From: a virus
Reading direction: 5' to 3' (one strand)
DNA: 25,883 bases
Virus record (IMG/VR): IMGVR_UViG_3300035670_001133
Span: 1 to 25,883 of that record
Positions 11,421 through 19,426 of the stretch are shown piece after piece. Both the position numbers and the translations under genes were made by a program. Every line of letters begins with the position of its first letter. Position 1 is the stretch's first letter. Below the pieces are notes generated by a model that did no database searches, was not told the origin of the DNA, and saw only the letters and a list, made by a program, of their open reading frames with translations.

Positions 11421-14400
11421 GCTGACAAGTCTCCAATCTTGACGCGCAAAACACCGCTTGAGTCATAGACCTTAATCACACGGTTTGTCATTTCCATCCG
11501 TGCGCCACTTGTTGCTGTCTTAACATCAAAGTTTGCAGAACCAACAAGTGAGATACTTTGAATCTTTGCGGCGGTGATGGCTGCGTCTTCAATCTTTGCA
11601 GTGGTGATAGCACCGTTCTGAATCTTTGCGTTTGTGATTACAGCATCGTTGATTTGAGCAGCCGATGTGATGATTCCAGATGTAGCAAGCAAACCACCAG
11701 TGATTGTGTTTGCAACGATCTTGTCGGCAGTGATAGCACCGGAAGCAATCTTGTCTGCAATCACAGAGTTTGATGCCAACTGGTCAGAACTAATAGCGCC
11801 TGCGGCAATCTTACCTGCCGTGATAGCGTTTGCAGCGATCTGGTCAGCACCAACAGCACCAGCGGCAATCGTTCCAGCCGTTACAGCGTCAGAGGCGATC
11901 TTTCCAGCGGTAATCGCACCAGCAGCAATCTGTCCGGCAGAGATAGTCCCAGACAAGTCACCAGTAGCAACAGCAGCAGTCCAGGCTGTACCAGTGTAGC
12001 GATAAATCTTGTTATCGCTTGTCAGTACAACAGTGCGGCCTTGGAAGTTACCAGATGACGGAAGTGCAGAAACAACCTCAACAGGACGGACGCTTTGACT
12101 GAAGTTTGATGTGGACAGAGTGCCTGAAATATCAGCAGCGGCTACAGATGTTGACCATGCAGCACCGTCATACCGATAAATCTTGTTGTCCGTTGTCAGG
12201 AATACGATCTTTGGCCCTGTGTATCCGGTAGGGCTTGGAAGCTCTGAAACAATGGATACAGGCTCAATACCAGTGGCAAACGATTCGGCGTTTACAGAGC
12301 CTGAAGTGATCGAGAAGATGTCGTCAGACCATTCCTCGTTTGCAGCATCCCACCGCCACAGCTTGACGTTTGTAGTGTCAAACTTGATCTGACCGTCAAA
12401 GTCACCAACAGAAGGCAGCGTAGATACAGGCTCAATACCGTAAGCACCAGCCTCTGCAAACAGATTCATGACCTCTGTACTGAATGAGTCAGAGTCAACG
12501 AATTGAGTTGTTGCGCTTACGCCATCAGAAAAGTCAGATACGTTGCCAGTGCGGTCAACAGCCTTAAGCCAGTAATAACGGCTTACGTTAATGCCCAAAG
12601 GCCCGTCAACGTATGTGGAGCCACGCAGAACGCCAATCTTTGTCGATGTGCCAGAATTGTTTGTTGTGTTTCGGTAAACCTCAACAAAGTCAAAGTCAGA
12701 TACTGTCGGGTTAATCCAACTCAACACAATCTGTTTGTACCCGCCAGTTGCAGTTACGTTAGATGGTGCATTTGGAGCAGTCTGGTCGCCATAAGTGATT
12801 TCGTTAGAAGTCACAAAAGCGGAGCGAACACCCAAAGTGTTGATCGAACGAACCCGAACAGCATACTCAACGCCAGCCACAGCGTTTGGAATAACGTAAT
12901 ATGGCTGAGTTACGATGATCGAGTTGTAGTTAGTCTCGCCAGATGTTGTCGAATCTGTAATTACACCGTAATCAGCTTCTGTATCAACAGAGTCTGTAAT
13001 CAATCCATAGTTAGCTGAATCAGTTGCGCTTGCAGTAATCGTGCCATAGTCAAAGTTAGACGCGCCACGGATATATTGAACTTCGTACTGATAAACAAAA
13101 GCGTTTGCAGGCGGTGTCCATGTCACAAGCAATGAAGACTGAATACCGCCATCAGGCGTAGGAATGTTTGTCGCCTCAATCGTCAGATCGGTAGGCGGTG
13201 CAACCTGGAACGCATTTGGAAGGTTTGTGTTCGGCGCAGGGTCAAACGTCTGTTCTTCATCGGTTGACCAATCAAACACATCAGTGCTAATTTCACGCAA
13301 CTCAAGGTCAACACCCAAAGTCTCGCCCATAGACATATTCATGGACACGACTTCAAACGGTTTTGCAGACCATCCCAAACGGGTGTTGTTGATCTGGACA
13401 ATATCGCCAACGTTAGCCTTCAAGCCTTGCAACTTTAGAGGCAATGTCAGAGTGATCTGCTGACGGGCACGTAGAAGCTCAATCTTTGCCAAGCGTTGAG
13501 CCATCGTTGCCGATGTGGTGAATGGCAGACTGATGTTCTTGAATACTTCTTCGCCACCATCTTCAGCGACATAAGTTGCCGATGTAATAGACGGGAAGTC
13601 AGTAGAGATGTAGTTGTTGTCAGACGAAACAAATACGCCCTTAACCGAGTTGAAGTTCTCACGGCGAGAAACAAGCGTTTGAACCGTAAATCCAGCGCGT
13701 AGGTCATCTTCGTCAAACGTCAGTGTTGGCGTGTAGTATTCTCCAGCCAAAATACGCCACTTGCCAGAACTCCATACGGCTTTGCCAGCCATAGCAGTCA
13801 GCATTTGATTAATGATTTCCTCTGGCGTTGAGCTTGTCAGGAAGAAGCCATCAAGACTGTATTTGTGTTCTGTACCGCCAGCAGCCAAATCAACATCATC
13901 GTCGCAACCCTCGGCAGCAGCAATAAGCGCAGTCTCGTCAATCTCTGTGTCGTAATCAGCACCCAAACCATATTGAGTGTTTGTCAGATAGTCAGCAACG
14001 CACAAAGCAGGGTTGTTAGACCAGACCGTAGTGTCAGAACGTGGGTCATAGACCTTCTTACCACGAATCAGGAAACTGACGTTAGGAACTCCATTTGGAT
14101 ATGCGTCTTGGTCGTATTCAAAGCGGATATAAGCCGCTGCACGGCCACGCATACGGTGGTTTGTAGTCCAGTTGCTGTCAGATGCGCTTACAAGGTCAGA
14201 GAAAGCAGTTTGATCTGCTGTGCCGTATTTGAATTGAACACGAGCCTTACCGGAGTAAGTGCCACCAGAAACAACACCGTCACCGCCGATGGTTACTTCT
14301 TCGTCGTTGAAGTAAACCTTTTCAACGGCATCAATCTCATGTCCTGCCAAAGCATAGACGGAATGAAGATACTTGTTATCGCTTGTGGACTCAAGGTAAA

Positions 14401-14677
14401 CAATCGTGCCACCAGTGCGAGAACGGCCATAAATGACCTTATGAGGAGCCAAAGCATCACGGGTAGATGCCAATGCACCACTACCCAAAGCATTGCCGTC
14501 TGAAGGCTTTTTAGACAGTGCGTATGAGGCAGCACCAAGAACGAATGTGGTTAATGCCGATGTTGCAAAATAAGCGGTAGCAGTTGCAGCAGTAACAGTT
14601 CCAGCAACTAAACCAACGCCAGTAGCGACAGCCGCCGCAACTACGGCAACTTTGAAAAGATCACCTAAAAGGCCCAT
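11417..14677 (-). CDS. Tail tip / central hub protein (lambda gpJ-like)
   Basis: A 1086-residue protein and the largest gene here. Residues 1-55 are Ala/Gly/Val-rich and hydrophobic. A hub region follows (LAPHKVIYGRSRTGG, then ALAGHEIDAVEKVYFNDEEV), with NNPALCVADYLTNTQYGLG and VQTLVSRRENFNSVKGVF blocks typical of gpJ/TipJ proteins. Residues about 490-715 are fibronectin type III-like, with tandem short inserts (NYGLITDS, DYGVITDS). Then come three copies of a VSxLPS...KxYRYDGxAW module and a long run of ten-residue repeats such as AITAGKIASD. The C-terminus (RVIKVYDSSGVLRVKIG) resembles DUF1983-type fibre ends. It should close the tail and take part in host contact. Its AAGGAA ribosome-binding site lies just upstream. 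Confidence 0.88.
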   Translation of the reverse strand: MGLLGDLFKVAVVAAAVATGVGLVAGTVTAATATAYFATSALTTFVLGAASYALSKKPSDGNALGSGALASTRDALAPHKVIYGRSRTGGTIVYLESTSDNKYLHSVYALAGHEIDAVEKVYFNDEEVTIGGDGVVSGGTYSGKARVQFKYGTADQTAFSDLVSASDSNWTTNHRMRGRAAAYIRFEYDQDAYPNGVPNVSFLIRGKKVYDPRSDTTVWSNNPALCVADYLTNTQYGLGADYDTEIDETALIAAAEGCDDDVDLAAGGTEHKYSLDGFFLTSSTPEEIINQMLTAMAGKAVWSSGKWRILAGEYYTPTLTFDEDDLRAGFTVQTLVSRRENFNSVKGVFVSSDNNYISTDFPSITSATYVAEDGGEEVFKNISLPFTTSATMAQRLAKIELLRARQQITLTLPLKLQGLKANVGDIVQINNTRLGWSAKPFEVVSMNMSMGETLGVDLELREISTDVFDWSTDEEQTFDPAPNTNLPNAFQVAPPTDLTIEATNIPTPDGGIQSSLLVTWTPPANAFVYQYEVQYIRGASNFDYGTITASATDSANYGLITDSVDTEADYGVITDSTTSGETNYNSIIVTQPYYVIPNAVAGVEYAVRVRSINTLGVRSAFVTSNEITYGDQTAPNAPSNVTATGGYKQIVLSWINPTVSDFDFVEVYRNTTNNSGTSTKIGVLRGSTYVDGPLGINVSRYYWLKAVDRTGNVSDFSDGVSATTQFVDSDSFSTEVMNLFAEAGAYGIEPVSTLPSVGDFDGQIKFDTTNVKLWRWDAANEEWSDDIFSITSGSVNAESFATGIEPVSIVSELPSPTGYTGPKIVFLTTDNKIYRYDGAAWSTSVAAADISGTLSTSNFSQSVRPVEVVSALPSSGNFQGRTVVLTSDNKIYRYTGTAWTAAVATGDLSGTISAGQIAAGAITAGKIASDAVTAGTIAAGAVGADQIAANAITAGKIAAGAISSDQLASNSVIADKIASGAITADKIVANTITGGLLATSGIITSAAQINDAVITNAKIQNGAITTAKIEDAAITAAKIQSISLVGSANFDVKTATSGARMEMTNRVIKVYDSSGVLRVKIGDLSA
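11558..11947 (-). repeat. Ten-residue repeat array inside the tail hub protein
   Basis: About 130 codons made of units close to A-I-T-A-x-K-I-A-x-x. Nine consecutive units are exactly ten residues (from TISAGQIAAG to TITGGLLATS), then units of 11, 11, 10 and 8. At the DNA level this gives a 30-base rhythm with diverged copies. Regular small-residue and Ile repeats of this kind suggest a fibrous triple beta helix or helical stalk, as in trimeric fibres. Copy number could vary by recombination. Confidence 0.75.
12915..13054 (-). repeat. Short tandem inserts in a fibronectin-like domain
   Basis: The hub protein carries successive units DYGTITAS, NYGLITDS, DYGVITDS and NYNSIIV, each followed by a short acidic or Thr-rich spacer. 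They lie inside the first fibronectin-like domain, between a strand YEVQYIRG and the later YAVRVRS strand. They look like duplicated beta strands inserted in a loop. Confidence 0.55.
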
Positions 14678-14686
14678 TGGTATTCC

Positions 14687-15277
14687 TTACGCTGTTGGTT
14701 TCGACTTACCGCTGCTGTCGTTCCTTCCCCAATTGATCTGAATCTCTTGCAGATTTGGCACAAACTCAAAAGCAACGTCACCAGGGTACTCACGCTGCTG
14801 ATCTTCGTTCGTGTAGCGGCTCTCACGGGTGCGCTGAAGGTCAATCAGGCGTGATTCATAGGTTATAGAGATTGTCGCAGAATCAGCACCCTCTTGTAAG
14901 GCTGGAACGTCCAATCTGCCTTCAAAAACTTGGTACGGGTCAACAATAATGTCGCCGCTTGAATCCAAGAATCCCAGATAAACCTTGCCTGATTTACCTT
15001 GACGCATATCTGACAAAACAAGTGAGATCATGTCAGAAGGTATGCCACTCAGTGTGATAGTGATGCCTTTTGCCGATGTATCTGCGGTTTCCTCAACAGC
15101 AGAAACGGAGAACAGCGTACCAGCACCAGACCAAGTGTAAGAACCCCAAGACAAATCACCGAAACCAGACCAAATACGCATCCAGCCAGAGGCATATTCG
15201 CCTTCAAACAGGATGATCTGTGAAACCTGACTTTCAACGATTGCGTCTTGTACGCCGGACGATAATGCGCGACTCAT
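14687..15277 (-). CDS. Tail hub / baseplate protein (minor tail protein)
   Basis: A 196-residue protein of the siphovirus tail-hub module. Recognisable blocks are GWMRIWSGFGDLSWGSYTWS, SVSAVEETADTSAKGITITLSG, and late in the protein SRYTNEDQQREYPGDVAFEF followed by INWG. This combination is common in minor tail proteins just upstream of gpJ-like genes in phages of proteobacteria. It likely forms part of the distal tail ring complex with the 15274-15888 product. The start overlaps the upstream stop by ATGA (15274-15277), and it is nine bases from the gpJ-like start. No enzymatic motif is seen. Confidence 0.78.
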   Translation of the reverse strand: MSRALSSGVQDAIVESQVSQIILFEGEYASGWMRIWSGFGDLSWGSYTWSGAGTLFSVSAVEETADTSAKGITITLSGIPSDMISLVLSDMRQGKSGKVYLGFLDSSGDIIVDPYQVFEGRLDVPALQEGADSATISITYESRLIDLQRTRESRYTNEDQQREYPGDVAFEFVPNLQEIQINWGRNDSSGKSKPTA

Positions 15278-15888
15278 AGAGCCTCCACGCAGGCAAATGT
15301 GATGCCGTAAATGGAAGCCTCATCCATCGAATATTGAATCTCGTTAGACGATAAACGCCACTGTCCTTTTGGTGCAATCACTGTGATTTGCGCGTTGTCG
15401 GCAGGAGATGAACGAAGATTAGGCCAAATATCAAGAGTGGCATTACCAGAACTGTCAGAAGAAACATCGTTCAATACCTTGTGCAGTCGTGTTGCAGAAC
15501 CTGAGCCAAGCTGAATCCAGTCACCAGCCTTCAAGATTCCAGTGGTGCTTGTTGTCCAGCCATCGGTAATCAACTCACCGCCAGTCTGCGAACCACCGTT
15601 TACAAGAGGAGTTCCTGTTCCAACACCACGTGGAGCCGTGTTAGCAGGGTCTCCCAAAGTGAAAGTGCCATAACGACCATTCAACTTGAGCAGGAAAGCG
15701 GCAATCTGTTCAGCTTCATCACGCTTCATAGGAGGAAGGGTAATTTCAGCCTCCCACCATTGGCCTTGATGCTTATAGACTTGCTGTTGACCAGTAAAAG
15801 GTGATTGGCTTGCACCGACAACCGAAACAGCACGGATGTTCATCGACTTAATGCCGATGCTTGGAAATGCCACAGGGTATGTAATCAT
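15274..15888 (-). CDS. Distal tail protein-like minor tail protein
   Basis: A 204-residue protein. The opening MITYPVAFPSIGIKSMNIR, the block SPFTGQQQVYKHQGQWWEAE with ITLPPMKRDEAEQIAAFLLK, and the LNGRYGTFTLGDPANTAPRG region are characteristic of a siphovirus minor tail family found between the tape measure and the hub proteins. A later segment, ILKAGDWIQLGSGSATRLHK, fits the same family. It probably forms the ring at the end of the tail tube. It has a strong leader (TGAGGTAATCATG), identical to that of the holin gene. Confidence 0.8.
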   Translation of the reverse strand: MITYPVAFPSIGIKSMNIRAVSVVGASQSPFTGQQQVYKHQGQWWEAEITLPPMKRDEAEQIAAFLLKLNGRYGTFTLGDPANTAPRGVGTGTPLVNGGSQTGGELITDGWTTSTTGILKAGDWIQLGSGSATRLHKVLNDVSSDSSGNATLDIWPNLRSSPADNAQITVIAPKGQWRLSSNEIQYSMDEASIYGITFACVEAL

Positions 15889-15890
15889 GA

Positions 15891-17657
15891 TTACCTCAGA
15901 GCGTTAGCGTATGAACCACCACGCAGTTTAGCGTCTGCAACAGCGGATTTGGCACTTGCAGCAATCTGTGGCATCAAAGTCATGATCTCAGCACGGACGG
16001 TTTGCTGTACGCCAGTAGTGACGTTGATTACTTGATTAACCGTTACGCCACCACCAGAGATCGCGTTGTTTGGCGTAATGCCACCACTCATGCCTGGTGT
16101 GAAGATTTCAGGGCCATTCTCGCCAACAAGGTAAGAATTGCCACCAGTCACAGGGCCACCAGTTGCTCGTGTTCCACTGATAATTCCATCAAGGAAACTT
16201 GTGCCCATCTTGATGAGAGGGTCAGTGATGGACTTCTGGACTTGGATGCGAATCAAGTCTTTGATGATGCTGTTTGCCATGTCATTGAACTGGAATTTGC
16301 CAGTCATAACGGCATCGGCCATCACGTTTGTAAAGTCGTTTCCCCATCCAGCCATTGCATCACGCAACTCTTGGAATGTGTCTTTGCCTTTTTCAGCAAG
16401 TGGGTCGAATTGGTCAGCAGCATCAAGAACAGCACGCGAATAAACATCCCAAGAGATAACGCCTTTGGCAAGCAAGTCATCAAGACGGGCCATCTCGATG
16501 TTGAATTTTTCGAGAGGTGTACGTGTGCTGTCGTACAAAGCCTTGCCAGCATCAGCAAGGTCTTTCTGTTTCTTCTTGCGATCTTCTTCCAGCTTGTCAA
16601 ACTCACGACCAATCAGCAACAGTTCCTCGTCCTGATTCTTGAGTTGAGCCTTCAGACGCAGTTGTTTTTCAATCGCTGCAATCTGTTCTTTGGATGCGCC
16701 AAGACGTTTCAATTCAGCAACAAGCGCAGCATCCTCGCCCATTGTGATTTTGTCCAACTCAACGCGCAAAGCTGACAGTTTGTTTGTCAGTTCTTGAGTA
16801 GTGTTAGACGTTGTAAGCGCAGGCAGTGTTCCACCATTTGTTGCAGGCGTTACCATTTCTGGGTTAACAAACCCACGGCCACCACCAGCACGCCCCATTT
16901 GCTTGATTTCTTTATCAACCCGTTTTACTTCTTCAAACTGGCGATTCAGGAAATCTAAGAAACCATGATGCTCAGACAACCATGAACGAATGCGTTGCCC
17001 CATCCAATCCAAGTTATCGTTAAACGCCGCCGCAGCTTTAGCACCGTCCTCACTAATGACGTTAGAGAAGTCACGGATGCCTTCTCCACCTTTATTTAGG
17101 TACTCATTGAGGTTGCCACCAGCACGACCAAACAGCGCAAGCTGATATTGAGTTTTGATTGCCCCATCTTCAACTTGAGAAAGACGAGCCGCAATTTCAG
17201 TAAGAATGTCTGTCGTCGGACGGATATTGCCGTTTACGTCCTTGATCTCAATGCCGAGATTCTTGAACGCAGTGGCTTGCTCTTTAGTTCCAATGGCTGC
17301 CTCACCAATGGACTTTTGCAGATACATGATGGACGATGCAAGTTCGTCCTGGCTGATGCCTGCAAATTGAGCAGAGTTTGTCAGCGCCGATAGCTCAGTG
17401 ACACCGATGTTGGTTTTTGCAGATAACTCATCAAGAGCATCAGCAAGTCGGATGGTTTGAGATGTCATTTCTGACACAAACCGGACTGCTGCACCGACAG
17501 CAGCAATCGAGCCAAGCGCAGCCGTGAGTGCGCCAATCTTTCCGGTTACAGAAACGACACTGGAGGCCATGCCTCCCATCTTCTGTTGTACCGAGCTAAA
17601 CGCCGCGCCAGTCTGGTCGGACGCTGTGATCTTGATATTAAGGTCTTGCGCTGCCAT
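15891..17657 (-). CDS. Tail tape measure protein
   Basis: A 588-residue protein that sets tail length and fills the tube. The N-terminus (LNIKITASDQTGAAFSSVQQ) leads to a hydrophobic Ala/Gly/Val stretch (about residues 35-60). A helical middle with coiled coils follows (about 285-390, such as KELKRLGASKEQIAAIEKQ-like segments). The end is Gly-rich and lambda-like: DLIRIQVQKSITDPL, then RATGGPVTGGNSYLVGENGPEIFTPG. At about 0.15 nm per residue it would give a tail near 90 nm. The gene overlaps the frameshifted chaperone end by 20 bases and has AGGAG upstream. Confidence 0.92.
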   Translation of the reverse strand: MAAQDLNIKITASDQTGAAFSSVQQKMGGMASSVVSVTGKIGALTAALGSIAAVGAAVRFVSEMTSQTIRLADALDELSAKTNIGVTELSALTNSAQFAGISQDELASSIMYLQKSIGEAAIGTKEQATAFKNLGIEIKDVNGNIRPTTDILTEIAARLSQVEDGAIKTQYQLALFGRAGGNLNEYLNKGGEGIRDFSNVISEDGAKAAAAFNDNLDWMGQRIRSWLSEHHGFLDFLNRQFEEVKRVDKEIKQMGRAGGGRGFVNPEMVTPATNGGTLPALTTSNTTQELTNKLSALRVELDKITMGEDAALVAELKRLGASKEQIAAIEKQLRLKAQLKNQDEELLLIGREFDKLEEDRKKKQKDLADAGKALYDSTRTPLEKFNIEMARLDDLLAKGVISWDVYSRAVLDAADQFDPLAEKGKDTFQELRDAMAGWGNDFTNVMADAVMTGKFQFNDMANSIIKDLIRIQVQKSITDPLIKMGTSFLDGIISGTRATGGPVTGGNSYLVGENGPEIFTPGMSGGITPNNAISGGGVTVNQVINVTTGVQQTVRAEIMTLMPQIAASAKSAVADAKLRGGSYANALR

Positions 17658-18131
17658 TCTGACGCTCCTGTTTTAGCTTAAACCAAGCCTGCCATTCAAT
17701 AAACTCCTGAACTGGCATCTCTTCAATCTCAGTTATCGTCTTATGTAGCGTCTCAGCCAGATAAAACAAAAACTGACGTTCAGGAGTCTCAATTAGTTTT
17801 TTTGAACGGCCTCAACGTCCACCCGCATGATCTCGCCAGAAATGCGCTCAAGCACATTCGCATCGACAAGATTACGCAGTGCGTGTTTATCCTCAATCGT
17901 GAAAAGATTGTCACCCTTTTTATCGAGTGCTTTCAGGATAATCAACTCAACCAGAGCATCGACATCACTGCCGGACATACGCGAAACCGCTTGCAGCTTC
18001 GCCTTGTCTTTCAGTGTGAACGGCTCAACGTATATGAGGAGAGGCCCACTCTTGTCACCCCACTCAGGAACCTCAATGGTTTTGGTGGTCAGTGACTTGA
18101 AGTGAGCCTTTGCACGTTCAATGACGCTCAT
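17638..18131 (-). CDS. Tail assembly chaperone fusion (G-T type) made by -1 frameshift
   Basis: The frame downstream of the chaperone at 17793-18131 is open in the -1 frame as far as a TAA at 17638-17640 and has no ATG of its own. A shift at A AAA AAC (17796-17802) gives a 164-residue fusion: 112 residues of the short form plus 52 more, starting LIETPERQFLFYLAETLHKT and including PVQEFIEWQAWFKLKQE. The Trp-rich C-terminal helix looks like the T part of other siphovirus chaperones. Lambda G/GT is the model: both forms load the tail tube protein on to the tape measure. Exact coordinates: 18131 down to 17796, then re-reading 17796 down to 17638. Confidence 0.82.
17793..18131 (-). CDS. Tail assembly chaperone, short form (G-like)
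   Basis: A 112-residue protein between the tail tube and tape measure genes, the position of lambda gpG. It is helical and acidic/basic mixed: MSVIERAKAHFKSLTTKTIE, then VPEWGDKSGPLLIYVEPFTL and a run of helices ending SGEIMRVDVEAVQKN. It is not part of the virion in related systems but guides tail assembly. Its start overlaps the tail tube stop by one base (TAATG). It lacks a clear ribosome-binding site and so depends on the upstream gene. The last codons CAA AAA AAC TAA contain the frameshift site. Confidence 0.82.
   Translation of the reverse strand: MSVIERAKAHFKSLTTKTIEVPEWGDKSGPLLIYVEPFTLKDKAKLQAVSRMSGSDVDALVELIILKALDKKGDNLFTIEDKHALRNLVDANVLERISGEIMRVDVEAVQKN
17796..17802 (-). other. 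Programmed -1 ribosomal frameshift site (A AAA AAC)
   Basis: The - strand reads CAA AAA AAC TAA, a classic X XXY YYZ slippery heptamer directly before the stop codon. A GAGG stretch on the same strand (17810-17813) lies seven bases upstream and could act as an internal Shine-Dalgarno stimulator. Downstream only a weak CTGA-ACG-TCAG hairpin is visible, so any RNA stimulator is modest or more complex than I can see. Confidence 0.78.
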
Positions 18132-18523
18132 TAGGAGGCCGTGCTAGTAGTCAATGCGCCAGTACCCTGGACGGTGATGGAGGCTTGCACCATGCCGTCA
18201 AAAGAACCAGTGACGTTCTTACCAGTCACGATAGCAGTGCCACTCATGTAGGTGTCGCCAGTGGAAGCACCTTCAGGGTAGAACTTGATCGTCACTTCTT
18301 CGCCAACAGCCAGAGCAACTTGACCATTGGTGTCAGACTCGTCCCAATACACATCCACAGAGCCGCTAAACGACTTCAAAGATGCTTTGTAGGTACGAGA
18401 AGAATCACCCATTACGGTGTCCTCAACGGTATCAGCACGTTCGTCAATAGAATAAGAACGGATTTCAGCAATGGCGTTCGTGCCAACGTGAACCGTACCC
18501 TCAGAACCTTTATGGTTAGCCAT
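18131..18523 (-). CDS. Major tail tube protein
   Basis: A 130-residue beta-rich protein in the position and with the look of a siphovirus tail tube subunit. It has GSEGTVHVGTNAIAEIRSYS, an acidic DERADTVEDTVMGDSSRTYK segment, FSGSVDVYWDESDTNGQ, then a YPEGAST loop and a final GSFDGMVQASITVQGTGAL strand pair. Subunits would stack as rings around the tape measure. The leader GAAAGGAAAAATCATG gives a strong ribosome-binding site, in keeping with a product needed in many copies. Codon use leans to G/C relative to nearby minor genes, as for the capsid gene. Confidence 0.82.
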   Translation of the reverse strand: MANHKGSEGTVHVGTNAIAEIRSYSIDERADTVEDTVMGDSSRTYKASLKSFSGSVDVYWDESDTNGQVALAVGEEVTIKFYPEGASTGDTYMSGTAIVTGKNVTGSFDGMVQASITVQGTGALTTSTAS

Positions 18524-18548
18524 GATTTTTCCTTTCGGGAATTAGCAA

Positions 18549-18971
18549 TTAAACATTGCCACGGGTGAAATTATATAGAACTCGCACGGTTACGAGAACC
18601 CCACCAACGGGGTCAATTGAGCCTTCATCAGTCTCAACCGACACCACTTGAGTGTCCAATGCGTAGCCGCCACGGGTGCGATCTACGTCTAAAGCCTCTT
18701 CAATGTACTCAACCAGGTTGTTTCGGGCTGTGTCCAGTGTGGAACCCTTAACGTAACCAGCAATCGAATAATCAATTGTTCCTTCTCGTGTAGCAGAATC
18801 ACCAATCGTCGCATCTTCACGACTTTCTGATGATGTCTGAATCATCACGGCAGGATATTGAGCATTTGACAGCTTTGTGAAGTCAAACGGCTCACGTGTC
18901 ACAAACTTGATCTGAGCAACATTTGATAATGTCGTTTTAATGTTTGCAGCAATTGATTCTCGCTTACTCAT
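18549..18971 (-). CDS. Tail terminator / tail completion protein
   Basis: A 140-residue protein directly upstream of the tail tube gene, the usual place of the tail terminator (lambda gpU-like). The N-terminal helix (SKRESIAANIKTTLSNVAQI) is followed by alternating strands: QYPAVMIQTSSESRED, TIDYSIAGYVKG, and finally GVLVTVRVLYNFTRG. A central helix LVEYIEEALDVDRTR carries the acidic pattern common in this group. It should cap the tube and join it to the head. The start overlaps the upstream stop (ATGA at 18968-18971). The assignment relies on position and fold pattern. Confidence 0.72.
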   Translation of the reverse strand: MSKRESIAANIKTTLSNVAQIKFVTREPFDFTKLSNAQYPAVMIQTSSESREDATIGDSATREGTIDYSIAGYVKGSTLDTARNNLVEYIEEALDVDRTRGGYALDTQVVSVETDEGSIDPVGGVLVTVRVLYNFTRGNV

Positions 18972-19426
18972 TTGAACGCCTTACCAAAGAATGTTTGCAA
19001 TCGTTGTTTCTCAGATACGTTAAAGCCAAAAAACGGCCTGCGTTGATCGTTAAACGCCGCCTTCTTAGCCTCTGTCGCACGGGCAAAGTAAATCTTTACA
19101 GAACTCTGACCATCCAACTTTTGCTGGATACTGGACAACATTTTGCCAGTAACCATTAAATTCACAACACCAGAAGCATCGCCACCAAAGGCTGGCCTAG
19201 TCAAAGTCCTCGGCCATCCCTTGTTCTTGGCTTTTGCATAGAACGGAGAATATGGCTTAAACGGGCCATTGATACCCTTGCCTTTCTCTGTCCTATCCAA
19301 GATGATCTGTGTACCAAACTGCGCCGTTCTCATCAGCGCAACAGGTATCTGCTTTTGGATTTCGTCCTTAGTACGATTCAGAGCCTTTTCAAGCTCCTTC
19401 GTATCCAGACGAATATCAACCTTCAT
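18968..19426 (-). CDS. Neck protein, HK97 gp10-like
   Basis: A 152-residue basic protein. The N-terminus (KVDIRLDTKELEKALNRTKD, with PVALMRTAQFG nearby) is helical. A GINGPFKPYSPFYAKAKNKGW loop, then VNLMVTGKMLSSI, and near the end KKAAFNDQRRPFFGFN match the gp10-like/minor-tail neck family, in which a K-x-A...RPFFG block is usual. These proteins connect head and tail. The gene sits between a connector and the tail terminator and overlaps both by ATGA, which supports the assignment. Confidence 0.75.
   Translation of the reverse strand: MKVDIRLDTKELEKALNRTKDEIQKQIPVALMRTAQFGTQIILDRTEKGKGINGPFKPYSPFYAKAKNKGWPRTLTRPAFGGDASGVVNLMVTGKMLSSIQQKLDGQSSVKIYFARATEAKKAAFNDQRRPFFGFNVSEKQRLQTFFGKAFK

Noticed and set aside
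11558-11947. Direct repeats with a ~30-base rhythm that could suggest a CRISPR-like array
   Set aside because: The units are contiguous, diverged, and in frame with a decapeptide repeat of the tail hub protein; there are no unique spacers.
13865-14503. 212-codon + strand frame opposite the tail hub gene
   Set aside because: Antisense shadow of a confidently identified gene; Ser/Thr/Cys/Val-rich translation with no domain pattern.
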